Shown piece after piece: positions 50,430 to 59,717 of a DNA stretch of 64,000 bases. Origin of the DNA: Algivirga pacifica (GTDB taxonomy: Bacteria; Bacteroidota; Bacteroidia; Cytophagales; Flammeovirgaceae); assembly GCF_039543525.1 (NCBI RefSeq), contig NZ_BAABJX010000026.1, positions 62,001-126,000 on the forward strand, in the 5' to 3' direction. Position 1 is the first letter of the stretch, and the number at the start of each line of letters is the position of its first letter. Under the pieces are notes generated by a model. It saw nothing but the letters and a program-made list of their open reading frames with translations. It was not told where the DNA came from and did not search any database. A program made the translations under genes and the position numbers.

Positions 50430-52313
50430 TTATTGCCAAGGGTTTGGTGTCAATACCCCGTTGCTCAAGTCGATATCCTCTTGAGGGATAGGGAAGAAGT
50501 TGTGTGTTCCTTCTTTGAATCCTTCAGGACCCAATACCTCAGCACCTTTTCCTGTACGAACGATGTCGTAGAATCTATGGTGCTCTGAAGCTAACTCAAC
50601 TCTTCTCTCGTGGTAGATCGCATCCAATAGTGCTTGACCTGTAGCATTTACATCTGGAAGGATTTCGCTCAAGTTAACGTTTACTACTTGATCTGCAGCT
50701 ACAGTAGTAGAAGCTGCTCCGTTAGCAATTGTTTGGTTAACCTTAGCATAAGTAATCGCCACAGAAGTTCCTGCTGCTTTTCCTGCCAACATGCTATAGA
50801 AATCTGCTTTTGATGTTACTGGAGTTCCATCAATTGCCTGAATAACTACTGCATTAGTCAATGCCCATTTGTTTACATCCTCTCCTGCAACAGTTTCAGC
50901 AGCTACTTCAACATTTGTTACACCAGCTGCTGCTAAAGGAGAATCCTCTTGCATGATGTCTACGATCACCAAGTTTCCTGCTTGTGCCAAAGCATCAAGG
51001 TCAGTAGAAGAACCTACCGTAGTCGCATCTACATCTACTACCGTGAAACCAGGAGTAGCGTCAAGCATACCTGCATTTCTTGCTCTTTCTCTTACTTTGT
51101 TCAAGTACATTTGAGCAGTAGCATCATCACCATCCTGAGCCGCTGCTTCTGCATACATTAGGTATACATCACTCAAACGAATCACACGGTAGTTTTCAGA
51201 AGACTTTCTCCACCAGTCAGGTCTTGCATCTGGGTAGATATAAGATTTTCTTTGGTAGAAACCTGAGTTTTTAGTCGCTACTACACTTCCCAATGCAGCA
51301 TCCTCCAATACCTGAGCTTCCAGGTAAGTCAAGATAGAAGCTGGAAGTCTAGGGTCTCCTATTTCGAAAGCATCCACCAACGTTTGCGTAGGCTGGTTGA
51401 AACCCCAACCCCAAAGACGAGGCATCTGGAATACTGTGTTGAAGTTACCACCGTTATCCCAAGTTCCGTTATCATCTCCAAGATAGTTGATCTCGAATAC
51501 AGACTCCGAACCATGCTCTCCAGCTTGTCTGAAGATAGCTTCGTAATCTCCTTCTACCAAGCTATACTCTCCTGCAAGGTCACCGTCCACCAAACGCTTC
51601 AACGTCGTTTTAGCATCAGCGAATTTCTTTCCGTAAAGTTGAACCTTACCTAGTAATGCTACTGCAGCACCTTTGGTTGCTCTACCCATGTTTTCAGTAC
51701 CGATCTCAGACTTCATAGGAAGTACAGCAATTGCCTCCGTCAAGTCTTTCTCGATAAATGCATAAGTCTCTTCCAAAGAAGCTCTTGGATAGTCATACTC
51801 TCCTGCAATCGCTGGAGCATCCATCAATGGAAGACCACCAAAGTTTTTCGCCAACTCGAAGTAATAGAATCCTCTTAGGAATTTCCCTTGTGCTTCGATG
51901 CTCGCTCTTTTAGCTTCGCTCATTTCGATCTCAGGAAGCTCCAAAAGCAACTTATTCACATAGTAGATACCATTCCACTGTGGATACCAAGCTAGTTTAA
52001 AACCGATGTTATCACCAGCAGCAGTAAAGTTCTTGATCTCAGCGATATATGCACCATCCGTTGCTGTAGAACCTTTCTCAGCATCAGGTGTAGAAACATC
52101 ACCCAAGATAAATTTCGTTTGTGCAATACGCAGGTGGTTCAACACAGAGTAAGCTCCTACCAATGCAGTTTCTGCATCAGCCTCTGTTTGGAAGTATGAA
52201 CCATCTGTCAAAGCAGCTTGCTGTGTTCTGTCTAGAAAGTCATCACTACAAGCGGTTGTAAAGGCCGATGCTGCACCCAGCATAGCAACCAATATTTGCT
52301 TAGATATTTTCAT
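50430..52313 (-). CDS. SusD/RagB-family lipoprotein with PDZ-like insertion
   Basis: The 627-residue surface glycan-binding lipoprotein has its signal Cys at 22 (TTACSDDFLDR). The SusD_N/TPR fold shows QGKFLRGFYYFELAKNFGGLPL near 143-164, and the C-terminal part has YHERRVELASEHHRFYDIVRTG near 567-588. Between YLNKVRERARNAG (near 403-415) and LPDVNATGQALLDAI (near 552) about 130 residues are inserted. In this insert DSPLAAAGV and VIQAIDGTPVTSKADFYSML are typical of a PDZ domain. PDZ domains bind C-terminal peptides, so the insert may recruit a protein. It pairs with the SusC gene upstream. The glycan is unknown. Confidence 0.9.
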   Translation of the reverse strand: MKISKQILVAMLGAASAFTTACSDDFLDRTQQAALTDGSYFQTEADAETALVGAYSVLNHLRIAQTKFILGDVSTPDAEKGSTATDGAYIAEIKNFTAAGDNIGFKLAWYPQWNGIYYVNKLLLELPEIEMSEAKRASIEAQGKFLRGFYYFELAKNFGGLPLMDAPAIAGEYDYPRASLEETYAFIEKDLTEAIAVLPMKSEIGTENMGRATKGAAVALLGKVQLYGKKFADAKTTLKRLVDGDLAGEYSLVEGDYEAIFRQAGEHGSESVFEINYLGDDNGTWDNGGNFNTVFQMPRLWGWGFNQPTQTLVDAFEIGDPRLPASILTYLEAQVLEDAALGSVVATKNSGFYQRKSYIYPDARPDWWRKSSENYRVIRLSDVYLMYAEAAAQDGDDATAQMYLNKVRERARNAGMLDATPGFTVVDVDATTVGSSTDLDALAQAGNLVIVDIMQEDSPLAAAGVTNVEVAAETVAGEDVNKWALTNAVVIQAIDGTPVTSKADFYSMLAGKAAGTSVAITYAKVNQTIANGAASTTVAADQVVNVNLSEILPDVNATGQALLDAIYHERRVELASEHHRFYDIVRTGKGAEVLGPEGFKEGTHNFFPIPQEDIDLSNGVLTPNPWQ

Positions 52314-52407
52314 AACGATTAGATTAATCTTCTAATATTCTAAAAATCTTTTGAGAGTGATGGCAGTAAGCTAGTCGGCTTCCTGCCATCAGGAATACAT
52401 TCAGCGA

Positions 52408-55400
52408 TTAGAATGCGATGTTTGCACCAAACATCATCGTTCTAGCTTGTGGATATGTACCATAATCCAAGCCTGTGCTCAATGCACCACCCGAGATCTC
52501 TGGATCAAGTCCTGAGTAGTTCGTGAACGTCAACAAGTTCTGAGCACTAGCATATACTCTTACTCTTTGCATACCTGCTTTCTTCACTAGCTCTGAAGGA
52601 AGCGTATACCCTAGCTGAACGTTTTTCAAACGCAAGTAAGAACCATCCTCAATATAGAAGCTTGATACTCTCAAGTTGTTGTTTGGATCGTTAGCATCCA
52701 GACGAGGTACTTCGTTGCTTGTACCTTCTCCATTCCAAGCATTCAAGATTTCTCTGTTCTTGTTGTAAGGGAAACCACCTGTCATGTTGAAGTACTTCAT
52801 TGCATTGAACAACTCGTTTCCTTGAACACCTTGGAAGAATACTGATACATCAAATCCTTTATACTCAGCATTCAATGTCAAACCATAAGTAAAGTCTGGC
52901 ATTGGAGAACCGATAAAGTCTCTATCCGCATCGTTAATCACTCCATCAGGTCCCTCTACCAAGTTACCTTCTGAGTCGTATCCGTTGATGTCTTTATATC
53001 TGAAGTCACCTGGTCTAGCGTTAGGCTGGCCGTGAGCATCTACTTCCGCTTGGTTTTGGAAGATACCATCTACTACATATCCGTAGAATGCACCGATTGG
53101 TTGACCTGGAGTGGTTCTAGTCGTTGCACCAGCCTGGAATGTACCAGAGCTTACAAACTCTACCAAGTCGTTACCGAATGAAAGTACTTCGTTGTTTACT
53201 GAAGAAAGGTTACCCGATACAGAGTAAGAGAAATCTCCTCTTGTCTCTTTCCAAGTCAATACTGCTTCCCATCCCTTGTTTCTTACTGAACCAAGGTTGG
53301 TAATTGGAGCAATTGTTCCACCAGTCGTTGAGTTGAAACCAATATACATTGGTACTGGCTCCTGGATCAACATGTCTTTAGTATCACGGATAAAGTAATC
53401 CAAGTTAGCTTCCAATCTACCGTCCAATAGTGCTACATCAAGACCCAAGTTAGTAGTTTCTGTAGACTCCCAAGAGATCGCTGTGTTACCAATGGACATT
53501 GGGCCCAAACCTACTGTAGAAGTCTCGCTTCCACCTACACCGAAGATATAAGCATATCTACCCAAGCTTCTATATGCTGTAGCGAACTCATAGTTACCGA
53601 TCTTATCGTTACCAATTTGTCCCCAACCAGCTCTTACTTTCAAGTCATCCAAAAGACCTCCTTTTAGATCTGACATAAATGCCTCGTTGATTACCTTCCA
53701 ACCTGTAGAGAATGACATGAAGTTACCGTATCTGTTTTCAGGACCGAACTTAGAAGATCCATCACGACGGAAGTTAGCAGTCACTAAGTATCTGTCATCA
53801 TAAGAGTAGTTTACTCTTGCTAGAGTAGACAACATCGCCCATTCTGCAGCGCTACCATAAACTTGTGGTTCCAAGTTAGTCGCTGATGAGATATACTGAA
53901 GTGCCTCATTTTCTCCTAGAAGGTCTGCTCTTGTTACTCCTAGAGACTCAAAACGGCTCTCTTGTGCCGTATAACCTACCAATGCCGATACTGTATGCTT
54001 ATCAAATGTTTTGTTGTAAGACAAAGTATTCTCCCACAACCAAGTATTTGTTGCTCCGTATCCTCTGAAAACTGTATTTCTTAGGTTATTCTCGTCTGGA
54101 GAAACATTGAAAATAGGCTCCATGTTATAAGAGTCATTTCTCAAAAGATCCATTGAGAAGGCTGACTTCGCTTTCAATCCTTTCAAGATTTCTACTTCAG
54201 CGTAAGCATTACCTGTTACTCTTAGGTTAGAGTATCTATTATTTGCTCTTTCGATTGTACCTACAGGGTTGTTGATATCCATATAAGGAGAGCTACCCCA
54301 AAGACCATTCGCATCGTAAGCAGGAGTCAATGGATCTACCTTCTGTGCAGCATTGATAATACCGTGATAGAAATCCGTAGGAAGTGTTTTACCTTTTGCG
54401 TTAGCTAATGTTAGGTTTGTACCAATTCTCAAGTAATCCTTCGCTTGGTAGTCTCCATTCAAACGAACGTTCAGACGCTCATAGTTAGATCCTTTTACAA
54501 TACCTTCCTGATCGAAGTATCCAGCAGATAGGTAGTAGTTCAATCCTTCTTTTGAACCAGAAACACTCAAGTTATGGTTTTGCATAGGAGCAACTTGCGT
54601 TACTTCCTCAAACCAGTTGGTAGAAACACCTAAATCGTTAGAAGGCGCTACCATGTTGAATGTAGAACCTGCATTCTCATATGCTTTGGTCATTACCATT
54701 AGATACTCCTCTGAGTTTAGCATATCTGGAGCTTTCCAAGCTTCCTGTACACCATAGTAAGCATCATAAGTAATTTTTGTTCCTTGGCCCTCTGATCCAT
54801 TCTTAGTGGTCACCAAGATAACACCGTTCGCACCTCTGGCACCGTAGATAGCAGTAGCAGAAGCATCTTTCAATACTGAGATTGACTTGATATCATTCGG
54901 GTTGATATGATCAATACTACCATTTACGATAAAACCGTCCACTACATAAAGTGGGCTAGCATCGTTTACCGTACCGACACCACGAATACGAACTCTTGTT
55001 CCTGCACCTGGCGCACCACTTGCAGCAGTGATATTAACACCCGCTACACGTCCCTGAAGGGCTTGTGATACGTTAGGAATCGCTGTCTTGTTCATATCTT
55101 CTGGAGATACAGTAGCGATAGAACCTGTCAAATCACTTTTTTTCTGGATGCCGTAACCTACGACAACCACTTCCTCCAATTGCTCAATATCTTCTGCAAG
55201 AGCGATAGAGAAAGAAGTTTGATTACCTACGGTAATCTCTTTTGATTCGTATCCGATAAAACGGATCTGAAGAACCGGTGATGAAATATCTGCTGGGATG
55301 GATAAGTTAAACTTACCGTCCAGATCAGTCATGGTACCTTGTGTTGTACCTTTAATAACTACGTTGGCGCCCACGATTGGCTCGCCCGCAGCATCTGTGA

Positions 55401-55482
55401 CGTTACCTGATATCAGCTTACTTTGTGCAAATGCGCTAAAAGATACCAGTGTCACCATTAATGATAATAGAAGTAATCTCAT
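52408..55482 (-). CDS. SusC/RagA-family TonB-linked outer membrane transporter
   Basis: The 1024-residue protein has a signal (to about 19), a carboxypeptidase-regulatory-like domain (about 22-105) with the phrase VTDAAGEPIVGANVVIKG, and the TonB box region EQLEEVVVVGYGIQKKSDL (near 105-123). The plug has ARGANGVILVTTKNG, and a 22-strand barrel ends in RTMMFGANIAF. With the SusD protein encoded downstream it should form the usual lid-and-barrel importer for oligosaccharides or peptides. A 14-bp palindrome CCCTGAAATCAGGG lies 81 bases upstream of its start. No sigma/anti-sigma or HTCS regulator is adjacent. Confidence 0.95.
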   Translation of the reverse strand: MRLLLLSLMVTLVSFSAFAQSKLISGNVTDAAGEPIVGANVVIKGTTQGTMTDLDGKFNLSIPADISSPVLQIRFIGYESKEITVGNQTSFSIALAEDIEQLEEVVVVGYGIQKKSDLTGSIATVSPEDMNKTAIPNVSQALQGRVAGVNITAASGAPGAGTRVRIRGVGTVNDASPLYVVDGFIVNGSIDHINPNDIKSISVLKDASATAIYGARGANGVILVTTKNGSEGQGTKITYDAYYGVQEAWKAPDMLNSEEYLMVMTKAYENAGSTFNMVAPSNDLGVSTNWFEEVTQVAPMQNHNLSVSGSKEGLNYYLSAGYFDQEGIVKGSNYERLNVRLNGDYQAKDYLRIGTNLTLANAKGKTLPTDFYHGIINAAQKVDPLTPAYDANGLWGSSPYMDINNPVGTIERANNRYSNLRVTGNAYAEVEILKGLKAKSAFSMDLLRNDSYNMEPIFNVSPDENNLRNTVFRGYGATNTWLWENTLSYNKTFDKHTVSALVGYTAQESRFESLGVTRADLLGENEALQYISSATNLEPQVYGSAAEWAMLSTLARVNYSYDDRYLVTANFRRDGSSKFGPENRYGNFMSFSTGWKVINEAFMSDLKGGLLDDLKVRAGWGQIGNDKIGNYEFATAYRSLGRYAYIFGVGGSETSTVGLGPMSIGNTAISWESTETTNLGLDVALLDGRLEANLDYFIRDTKDMLIQEPVPMYIGFNSTTGGTIAPITNLGSVRNKGWEAVLTWKETRGDFSYSVSGNLSSVNNEVLSFGNDLVEFVSSGTFQAGATTRTTPGQPIGAFYGYVVDGIFQNQAEVDAHGQPNARPGDFRYKDINGYDSEGNLVEGPDGVINDADRDFIGSPMPDFTYGLTLNAEYKGFDVSVFFQGVQGNELFNAMKYFNMTGGFPYNKNREILNAWNGEGTSNEVPRLDANDPNNNLRVSSFYIEDGSYLRLKNVQLGYTLPSELVKKAGMQRVRVYASAQNLLTFTNYSGLDPEISGGALSTGLDYGTYPQARTMMFGANIAF

Positions 55483-55562
55483 AATTTGGTGATGATTGAT
55501 TAAAAAATCATTAACAACTATTTGATAAGCGTAAATATTACTCTTGGGAAGGGATCTTTACT

Positions 55563-55576
55563 CCCTGAAATCAGGG
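55563..55576. promoter_or_regulatory. Operator-like palindrome upstream of susC
   Basis: CCCTGA and TCAGGG flank a two-base centre. It lies about 81 bases before the susC start on the minus strand. A regulator is not identified. Confidence 0.4.
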
Positions 55577-55818
55577 ATTCAATTATTTCACTATTTTATT
55601 TAACTTTTTTAAGAAATTAAAGCTTTTCTTAAGAAAGTAGATAGGGGCTACTGTTTCTCAGAGGGTTAGTTTGATGGACAGGATGTTAGGAGGTGTTATT
55701 TTTGGGCGTAAAAAAACAGGGATAGCAATGAATGATTGCTATGGAATAAGTTTATAACTGATACTGTTCTTACGCAGACGATGGATTAAAAATCCACCGC
55801 TGAAATTATGAATCCCAT

Positions 55819-56105
55819 AATTAGGTTTGAATATTTATCCGTCATATTCCGCATAGTGACGGGATAATTAAGTTTGAAAAAATAACCGACACAATAGTTA
55901 TATCCATCTCCGCCTAAGGTTAATTAAGGTTGAATAATTAACCGACACACTTCTTACGCGAAGAGATGGGTTGAAACCCACCTCTATGTGATGTCATCCC
56001 TTCGGGATTATACCATAAAACCCTGAAAGGGTGACATCACATAGGGGCGGATTTCAATCCGTCACTATACGAAATATGACGCTTAATTATTCAACCTTAA
56101 TCAAC
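55819..56105. repeat. REPIN-like element, copy C3 (inverted relative to C2)
   Basis: Its outer flanks match C2 in reverse orientation, while the central core reads in the same plus-strand direction (GTGATGTCATCCCTTCGGG). C2 and C3 therefore bracket the SusC/SusD operon as inverted repeats, with the core flipped relative to the flanks. Confidence 0.88.
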
Positions 56106-56138
56106 CCATCAAACCCATCGTCATTAAGTCTAATAAAC

Positions 56139-57827
56139 CTACAACACCTTCACCTCTCCCATCACTGGCAAAACCGCATCATATACCCCACCCTTCAACA
56201 AGGCATTTACGGCTTCTTGCTGGAAGAACTTATTCTCCTGATAGGTTACGATAATGGTAGCCGCTTGGTCTACCTGCGGAAAATGTTGCAAGGCATAGGC
56301 ATTTCCAAACAAGACAAAGGCTGTTGGTATATTCGTATACAGCTGTTGTAAGTAAGGCACCGCTTCCAATGGAATATCGAAATTATTGAAAGGCTTGATA
56401 TTCACCCCATGAATGCTGATGACCAATTGCTCATACTGTTTGCATTCTTCGACCAGCTTCTGCAATGCTTCTATTCCTTCTTGCTCATTCCAGTGATAAT
56501 GTGCTGCATCGGACCATTGCTCCTCCACAATTTTGGCAAAATTGTTTTCTACTCGCTTGGTTGCCATATCTGCCAAATGATGGGCTACAGCATCACGGCT
56601 GGATACCGTGTTTCCTTTGTTGGTGATATATAGGAATGCTGTTTTCTTGGTTTTGTTTAACGGCAAGAAGTTCTCTTCTTTTGGAAGTACTGTGGTCGCC
56701 GCTGCCGAAAGGGTATAGTTCAACTCCTCAGAAGCCTGGTCATTGAGGTCTTCGATCAACCCATCCAATACAATTGGTTGATAATCTGCAAGTCCTACCC
56801 ATTGTTTCATGGCGAGTACTTTTCGCACTTTTTCGTCAATCAAGGCTTCCGTGATTTCCCCTTGTGCTACCGCTTCCAAGATTCCTTCAATACCGGCCGG
56901 TACGTCTTTGCTATTGGTGATGATATCGTTTCCAGCAATAATAGCCAGTTTATCGGACACCCCTGCCGGATAATGGTTGGTAATGCCGTGCATATCCATC
57001 GCATCCGTAATCACCAAGCCCTCAAAGCCCATCTTATCACGAAGGATTCCCTGTAGAATCTTATCCGATAAGGTCGCTGGAACGTTGGGACGATCATCCC
57101 ATGCTGGAATGCTGAGGTGTGCAGACATCACACTGCTCATCCCCGCCTTCTGTAGCTCTTCAAAAGGATAAAGCTCCAAAGATTCCAAGCGCTCTGCCGA
57201 ATGAGGCAATACGGGCAAGTCAAGGTGAGAATCTACGCTTGTATCCCCGTGCCCCGGAAAGTGCTTGGCGTTATCCAGAATATTTTCATCCTGCAATCCT
57301 CGAATATAGGCTTCTCCCTTTTCTGCAACCTTATATTTATTTTCCCCATAAGAACGGTAGTTGATCACAGGATTGTTGGGGTTGTTATTTACATCCACCA
57401 CAGGTGCCAGGGCACTATGCACCCCCAATCGTTTACAGTGCTTACCAATTTGTCTCGCCATTTGGTAGATCAGTTCATTATCCTGAATAGCCCCCAAGGC
57501 CATTTGGTAAGGAAACTTCACGGTATTATCCAGACGCATTCCTAGCCCCCACTCTGCATCAATATTGATAAACAAAGGTACTTTCGATAAGGCTTGGTAT
57601 TGATTGGTCAACTCCGCCTGTTTTACGGGTTCCCCTTGAAAGAAGGTTAGTCCACCAATCTTATGTTCCTTGATTAGCGTTTCTATATAGTCCACATGCT
57701 CTTGATCTCTATTGGAAAAAGCGGCTACCTGAAAGAGCTGTCCCACTTTTTCTTTTAGGGTCATAGAAGATAATTGGGCATTAACCCATTCGCTGTTTTT
57801 GTATTGTAGAAAAGGTATTTTTTTCAT
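56139..57827 (-). CDS. nagZ: GH3 beta-N-acetylhexosaminidase (NagZ-like, two-domain)
   Basis: The start at 57827 (MKKIPFLQYKNSEW) gives 562 residues; a longer frame from 57968 would encode repeat B3 and is rejected. The GH3 N-domain carries KHFPGHGDTSVDSH with the Asp199-His201 general acid dyad found in NagZ enzymes, and the nucleophile Asp275 in VITDAMDMHG. The extra C-terminal domain (about 350-562) makes it like the two-domain Bacillus type rather than the short E. coli type. No signal peptide is visible, so a cytoplasmic role in amino-sugar recycling is likely. It is last in the row GlcNAc kinase, GNAT, AmpG-like permease, GH3. Confidence 0.9.
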   Translation of the reverse strand: MKKIPFLQYKNSEWVNAQLSSMTLKEKVGQLFQVAAFSNRDQEHVDYIETLIKEHKIGGLTFFQGEPVKQAELTNQYQALSKVPLFINIDAEWGLGMRLDNTVKFPYQMALGAIQDNELIYQMARQIGKHCKRLGVHSALAPVVDVNNNPNNPVINYRSYGENKYKVAEKGEAYIRGLQDENILDNAKHFPGHGDTSVDSHLDLPVLPHSAERLESLELYPFEELQKAGMSSVMSAHLSIPAWDDRPNVPATLSDKILQGILRDKMGFEGLVITDAMDMHGITNHYPAGVSDKLAIIAGNDIITNSKDVPAGIEGILEAVAQGEITEALIDEKVRKVLAMKQWVGLADYQPIVLDGLIEDLNDQASEELNYTLSAAATTVLPKEENFLPLNKTKKTAFLYITNKGNTVSSRDAVAHHLADMATKRVENNFAKIVEEQWSDAAHYHWNEQEGIEALQKLVEECKQYEQLVISIHGVNIKPFNNFDIPLEAVPYLQQLYTNIPTAFVLFGNAYALQHFPQVDQAATIIVTYQENKFFQQEAVNALLKGGVYDAVLPVMGEVKVL

Positions 57828-57845
57828 GGCTAGGCACTTTTTTCT

Positions 57846-58021
57846 GTTGAATCGTTGAATTGCTCCTTCGGAGCGTTGAATTGAGCTTCGCTCGTTGATT
57901 CGACCATTACATGGCGTGTGAATCGTTGTATAAGTATGAATATCAATCAACAGTTCAACTCGAATCAACGAGCGAAGCTCAATTCAACTCAATACGAAGT
58001 ATTGAAATTCAACGATTCAAC
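57846..58021. repeat. GTTGAATC long palindrome, copy B3
   Basis: It opens GTTGAATCGTTGAA with mini-hairpins GCTCCTTCGGAGC and GAGCTTCGCTC, and closes with AATACGAAGTATT and GATTCAAC. It occupies the leader region of the GH3 gene, 19 bases before its start. Confidence 0.87.
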
Positions 58022-58135
58022 TAAACGCGAGTTCGCAGTATGACAAACAAATATTTTAATTAAAAGAATGGCTTTTGATGGGATTGTAATCCTGTCAAAA
58101 GCCAAAAATATTTTCTTATAAAAAGCCTGTTGAGG

Positions 58136-59533
58136 TTAGGCTGTTTTTTTACCGAAGTTTGGATCTACTTTAAGTAGTGGTGTTACCAATAAACAAGGTA
58201 AGGCAGAGACCAATACCCAAATAAAGAAACTGGTATACCCTACCATCTCTTGGATATAACCACTAGCCATACCCGGTAACATCATTCCCATTGCCATAAA
58301 TCCAGTACAGAGCGCATAATGAGAAGTCTTAAACTGTCCTTGTGAGATATAGATCATGTACATGAGGTATCCTGCAAACCCAAACCCATAAAAGAACTGT
58401 TCTGTCGCAATTCCTATAGAGATAAAGAATAATCTTGTTGGCTCAGAAGTGAAGCCTACTCCTTCAAAGAACGTATCGAAAAGGTTTAAGAAGTCTGTTA
58501 ATCCCGCCAACTGCAAGGTATCTGGCAAGAAAGCTGATAATAGTACATAAACTCCATTGGGTAAGTTAATCGCTAACACCATCCACATGATCCATGCTTT
58601 CAATCCTTTTTTGGAAAGTGCGATACCCCCCAAGATACCTCCTAAGGTAAGAGCTACCATTCCGATTGTTCCGTAAATGATTCCTTGCTCTTTAGCTGTC
58701 ATATTCAAACCACCTTTGGCAAATTCATCCAACATAAATGGGATGTTCAACTTAACCAATTGCGCCTCTCCCAAACGGAACGTCAATAAAAAAGCGATGG
58801 ATAGCCAGATTCCTTTTTTGCTAAAGAACGTCACAAAAGTATCTTGAAGTCCTTTGACGATATCCTTAGCAGTATAATCTTCTTGTTTTTCTTCCTCTAC
58901 TTTAGGCAGAAGGAACATATGATAAAGTCCTCCTGTTAAGATCAATCCCCCCAATGCCAAAAATGCCCACATCCAAGCATAATCGTATTGCATACCCATA
59001 TCTTCGTATAAGTACCCTGCAATATACACAATAGCCCCTTGTCCTGTCAGCATCGCTACTCTATAAAAAGAGCTGCGTATTCCCAAGAAAAAAGCCTGAT
59101 TACTGTCCGAGAGCGCTTTCATGTAAAAACCATCGGCTGCTATATCATGAGTTGCCGAGCTAAACGCCACCAACCAGAAAAAAGCTAAGGAGTATTGTAA
59201 AAAGGAGGCCATAGGTAATGTCAGTGCTACCGCTGCCAAAGCTCCTCCAATAACCACCTGCATCAACCAGGTCCACCATCGGGTCGTCTTCACCAAATCT
59301 ACGAAAGGACTCCAGATAGGTTTAATTACCCAAGGAAGGTATAACCAAGAGGTATATAATGCTATTTCAGTGTTGGAGATCTCCAGTGTTTTATACATGG
59401 TCACTGCCACACTCATCACCATGATATAAGGCAATCCCTGAATAAAATATAAAGAAGGTATCCAGGTCCATGGGTTTTGCTTTACCTTTTGAGAGGCAGC
59501 TTTTTTCATTGGCTGTTCGGTTGAAACTGACAT
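58136..59533 (-). CDS. AmpG-like MFS permease
   Basis: The 465-residue protein has about 13-14 hydrophobic segments. The early phrase YFIQGLPYIMVMSVAVTMYK and LPWVIKPIWSPFVDLVKTTRWW resemble AmpG, the permease that brings anhydro-muropeptides into the cytoplasm for recycling. Other MFS sugar carriers are possible. Its position between the GH3 gene and the GNAT/GlcNAc kinase genes supports a substrate containing N-acetylglucosamine. Heptamer tracts lie upstream between this gene and the GNAT gene (59586-59717), so its own promoter may be there. Confidence 0.82.
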   Translation of the reverse strand: MSVSTEQPMKKAASQKVKQNPWTWIPSLYFIQGLPYIMVMSVAVTMYKTLEISNTEIALYTSWLYLPWVIKPIWSPFVDLVKTTRWWTWLMQVVIGGALAAVALTLPMASFLQYSLAFFWLVAFSSATHDIAADGFYMKALSDSNQAFFLGIRSSFYRVAMLTGQGAIVYIAGYLYEDMGMQYDYAWMWAFLALGGLILTGGLYHMFLLPKVEEEKQEDYTAKDIVKGLQDTFVTFFSKKGIWLSIAFLLTFRLGEAQLVKLNIPFMLDEFAKGGLNMTAKEQGIIYGTIGMVALTLGGILGGIALSKKGLKAWIMWMVLAINLPNGVYVLLSAFLPDTLQLAGLTDFLNLFDTFFEGVGFTSEPTRLFFISIGIATEQFFYGFGFAGYLMYMIYISQGQFKTSHYALCTGFMAMGMMLPGMASGYIQEMVGYTSFFIWVLVSALPCLLVTPLLKVDPNFGKKTA

Positions 59534-59585
59534 AGTGTTTGTTTGTTAATTACAAAATATGAATAAGTTATTCAAGGGGGGTATC

Positions 59586-59620
59586 GGTTATTGCTTATTG
59601 GTTATTGTTTATCGTTTATA
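59586..59620. repeat. Degenerate heptanucleotide repeat (GGTTATT-like), five copies
   Basis: Five consecutive 7-bp units are GGTTATT, GCTTATT, GGTTATT, GTTTATC and GTTTATA. The sequence beyond them (to 59667) matches 34722-34775. Confidence 0.75.
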
Positions 59621-59677
59621 AACAATAACTATATACCATACGACAGCTTCAATCTTACGACTATAAAACATTCACAC

Positions 59678-59717
59678 TGATCACTGTTCACTGATCACTG
59701 TTCATTGCTCACTGTCT
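59678..59717. repeat. Degenerate heptanucleotide repeat (TGATCAC/TGTTCAC)
   Basis: Units TGATCAC, TGTTCAC, TGATCAC, TGTTCAT and TGCTCAC run up to the stop codon of the GNAT gene. The units resemble the complement of the GCAGTGA repeat at 28597. Confidence 0.78.

Larger units (their letters stand above)
55483..56138. other. Upstream region of susC with operator-like palindrome and REPIN C3
   Basis: The first 170 bases hold the susC promoter region; CCCTGAAATCAGGG at 55563-55576 is an operator-like palindrome without a T tail. REPIN-like copy C3 fills 55819-56105. No gene is seen. Confidence 0.65.

Noticed and set aside
57828..57968. N-terminal extension of the GH3 enzyme
   Set aside because: It reads through palindrome B3; the conserved domain starts soon after the ATG at 57827.
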